This document shows, piece after piece, positions 26,193-26,573 of a stretch of DNA of 26,573 bases. The DNA lies in assembly GCA_900547125.1 (NCBI GenBank), contig URFU01000017.1:1-26573 (forward strand). The letters run 5' to 3'. The position numbers and the translations under genes were made by a program. Positions within the stretch are counted from its first letter, which is position 1. Every line of letters begins with the position of its first letter. The notes under the pieces were generated by a model. It made no database searches, was not told the DNA's origin, and saw only the letters and a program-made list of their open reading frames with translations. This stretch comes from an uncultured Collinsella sp. (GTDB lineage Bacteria > Actinomycetota > Coriobacteriia > Coriobacteriales > Coriobacteriaceae).

Positions 26193-26573
26193 ATGTGCGG
26201 AATTGTCGGCTACACCGGCTCTGATATTGCAAAGAACATTCTGGTCACGGGCCTTAAGCGTATGGAATATCGCGGTTATGACTCCTCGGGCGTCGCGCTC
26301 GAGGTGGGCGAGGGTGCCGCGGCACATCTCGATGTCATCCGCCGTGTGGGCAAGGTCGCGGGCCTTGAGAGCGAGCTCTCCAACATCGACAGCGATGCTA
26401 CCTGCGGCATTGGCCACACCCGTTGGGCTACCCACGGAAAGCCTTCTGTTGCCAACGCCCATCCCCACACCAGTTGCGACGGTCGTATCGCCATCGTCCA
26501 CAACGGCATCATCGAGAACTTCGCCGAGCTGCGCGAGGAGCTGGAGGGCCGCGGCCATCACTTTAAGAGCGAG
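26193..26573 (+). CDS. glmS: glutamine-fructose-6-phosphate aminotransferase, N-terminal part
   Basis: GlmS converts fructose-6-phosphate and glutamine to glucosamine-6-phosphate, the first step toward UDP-GlcNAc and peptidoglycan. Only 127 codons are in the window; the frame is open to the last base. After Met removal the catalytic Cys becomes N-terminal (MCGIVGYTG). YRGYDSSGVAL, the GHTRWATHGKPS block, NAHPH and IVHNGIIENF are the class II glutamine amidotransferase hallmarks. The start ATG 26193 follows AAGGG by 9 bases. The sugar-isomerase half lies beyond the end. Confidence 0.96.
   Translation, partial: MCGIVGYTGSDIAKNILVTGLKRMEYRGYDSSGVALEVGEGAAAHLDVIRRVGKVAGLESELSNIDSDATCGIGHTRWATHGKPSVANAHPHTSCDGRIAIVHNGIIENFAELREELEGRGHHFKSE

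Overview
The window looks like chromosomal DNA from a high-GC anaerobic actinobacterium of the class Coriobacteriia, most plausibly Collinsella or a close relative. That placement is an inference from GC-rich protein genes, the actinobacterial style of the rRNA, and the overall flavour of the proteins. No sequence search was possible.

Region by region. Positions 1-3770 hold the end of an rRNA operon: the 3' tail of 16S with its anti-Shine-Dalgarno, a spacer without tRNA, a complete 23S with a long processing stem, 5S, and a strong terminator. Positions 3816-5885 hold a small tail-anchored protein (minus), an Hsp20 chaperone and a WalJ/YycJ-type metallo-beta-lactamase-fold protein (minus). Positions 5934-10297 are the conserved tilS-hpt-ftsH housekeeping cluster. 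Then come a class I aminotransferase (10514-11698) and a PHP-domain phosphoesterase whose frame is broken by an in-frame TGA (11864-12685). A TrmA/RlmD-type RNA m5U methyltransferase (minus, 12765-14213) follows. Positions 14552-17003 encode a polar amino acid ABC importer (lipoprotein, permease, ATPase). Next are an EF-G-like translation factor with degenerate G3 and G4 motifs (17301-19376) and an exported DNA/RNA endonuclease (minus, 19491-20474).

The accessory part is 20629-22764. It carries an AlbA_2 (Schlafen-type) plus HATPase_c_4 plus winged-helix gene, interrupted by an in-frame TAA. Eight copies of the decamer TCTCTCTAAA, in both orientations, precede it, and the module is bracketed by a 50-bp direct repeat (48/50 identical). 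A third, inverted copy of that repeat lies at 25931-25975. After it come a stand-alone LarE-type sulfur transferase (minus), a HAD phosphatase, a LacI-family repressor (minus), and the first 127 codons of glmS running off the end.

The most unusual material lies between and across the genes. There are two conserved reading frames each cut by one stop codon and several hairpin repeats sharing a CCTGTCCC/GGGACAG core. There is also a 139-bp MITE-like palindrome at 14321-14459, the decamer operator array, and a possible ribosome-site-sequestering hairpin on the nuclease mRNA. The best candidate for an undescribed system is the repeat-flanked, apparently autoregulated AlbA_2/HATPase_c_4 module, although this copy looks broken.
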